Source: Candidatus Azambacteria bacterium (lineage in GTDB: Bacteria; Patescibacteriota; Minisyncoccia; GWC2-36-17; M10-OD1-4). Taken from it: a DNA stretch of 6,219 nucleotides. Positions 6,122 to 6,219 of this stretch are shown here, in pieces (the stretch's first letter is position 1; every line of letters starts with the position of its first letter). A model generated the notes under the pieces. It ran no database searches. It was given only the letters and a program-made list of their open reading frames with translations, and had not been told where the DNA came from. A program made the translations under genes and the position numbers. The stretch is from positions 1 to 6,219 of the forward strand of contig JACQDS010000001.1 of NCBI GenBank assembly GCA_016200995.1, given 5' to 3'.

Positions 6122-6157
6122 AAAAGATCCGCGCGGCGTACGCCGCGCGGATCTTTT
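6122..6157. terminator. Perfect palindromic terminator, probably bidirectional
   Basis: A 36-bp perfect palindrome is centred between 6139 and 6140 and begins ten bases after the stop of the exported protein gene. It can fold into a 16-bp stem with a four-base loop (GTAC); the core is almost all G and C, flanked by A residues (6120-6125) on the left and T residues (6154-6157, then a T-rich run) on the right. Both strands therefore read stem plus U-tract, so it could end transcription from either side. Confidence 0.88.
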
Positions 6158-6219
6158 CTTATTTTATTATTTTCAATTATATCGGTTTTTGCGCGTAAAC
6201 GCATATGCTTCGGCGCTTC
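6158..6219. other. Right-edge intergenic tail, possible 3' end of a convergent gene
   Basis: Nothing can be firmly called in the last 62 bases. The left part (6158-6180) is AT-rich spacer. On the minus strand, reading frames enter from the edge and stop at TGA (6173-6175; tail SAEAYAFTRKNRYN) or TAA (6177-6179). Either could be the last residues of a convergent gene sharing the palindromic terminator. The peptide is too short to identify, and no start or ribosome site on the plus strand is convincing. Confidence 0.25.

Noticed and set aside
1..6219. CRISPR array, tRNA, rRNA or insertion sequence
   Set aside because: No regularly spaced repeats, no tRNA-like cloverleaf, no rRNA-like sequence and no transposase were seen on either strand.

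Overview
The window is a bacterial chromosome segment of moderate GC content. Most of it (positions 1-4938) is one tightly packed minus-strand operon, and two short plus-strand genes fill the right end. Protein style points to a small-genome candidate-phylum bacterium, possibly Patescibacteria/CPR: Lys- and Ala-rich proteins, very short intergenic gaps, operon genes mostly without a Shine-Dalgarno sequence, and an orphan protein. This placement is an inference; no taxonomic marker is present. The standard genetic code fits, because TGA ends the first operon gene exactly where the family C-terminus is expected.

The operon, read right to left from a promoter near 4967-4995, encodes a NuoB/HyfI-like small subunit (4408-4938), a HyfB-like proton-channel subunit (2351-4411), a HyfC/NuoH-like membrane anchor (1420-2346), a HyfE-like subunit (771-1418) and a HyfF-like second proton-channel subunit (1-766, cut by the window edge). 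Together these are the membrane arm plus one peripheral subunit of a group 4 [NiFe]-hydrogenase / complex I-like machine (the Hyf, Hyc and Ehr relatives). The large catalytic subunit (HyfG/NuoD-like) is not in the window and would be expected beyond position 1. HyfD, formate dehydrogenase and ferredoxin-like genes are also absent from the part that can be seen.

The most striking observation is in the small subunit. Three of the four cysteines that normally bind the proximal [4Fe-4S] cluster are replaced by aspartate (D57, D124, D154), while the surrounding family motifs are well kept. The pump subunits keep their key Glu and Lys residues. The complex therefore looks competent for ion transport but unable to pass electrons through its usual proximal cluster, which suggests a redox-silent or re-purposed relative of complex I.

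The right end starts with a divergent promoter and a strong ribosome binding site driving a 130-residue orphan protein rich in His and Cys (5079-5471), closed by an intrinsic terminator. A second promoter then drives a 175-residue exported protein (5585-6112) with a signal peptide, a Thr-rich segment made of a perfect 27-bp tandem repeat, and a long Lys/Glu/Ala helix. It ends at a perfect 36-bp palindromic terminator that could work in both directions. The last 62 bases hold no gene that can be firmly called.
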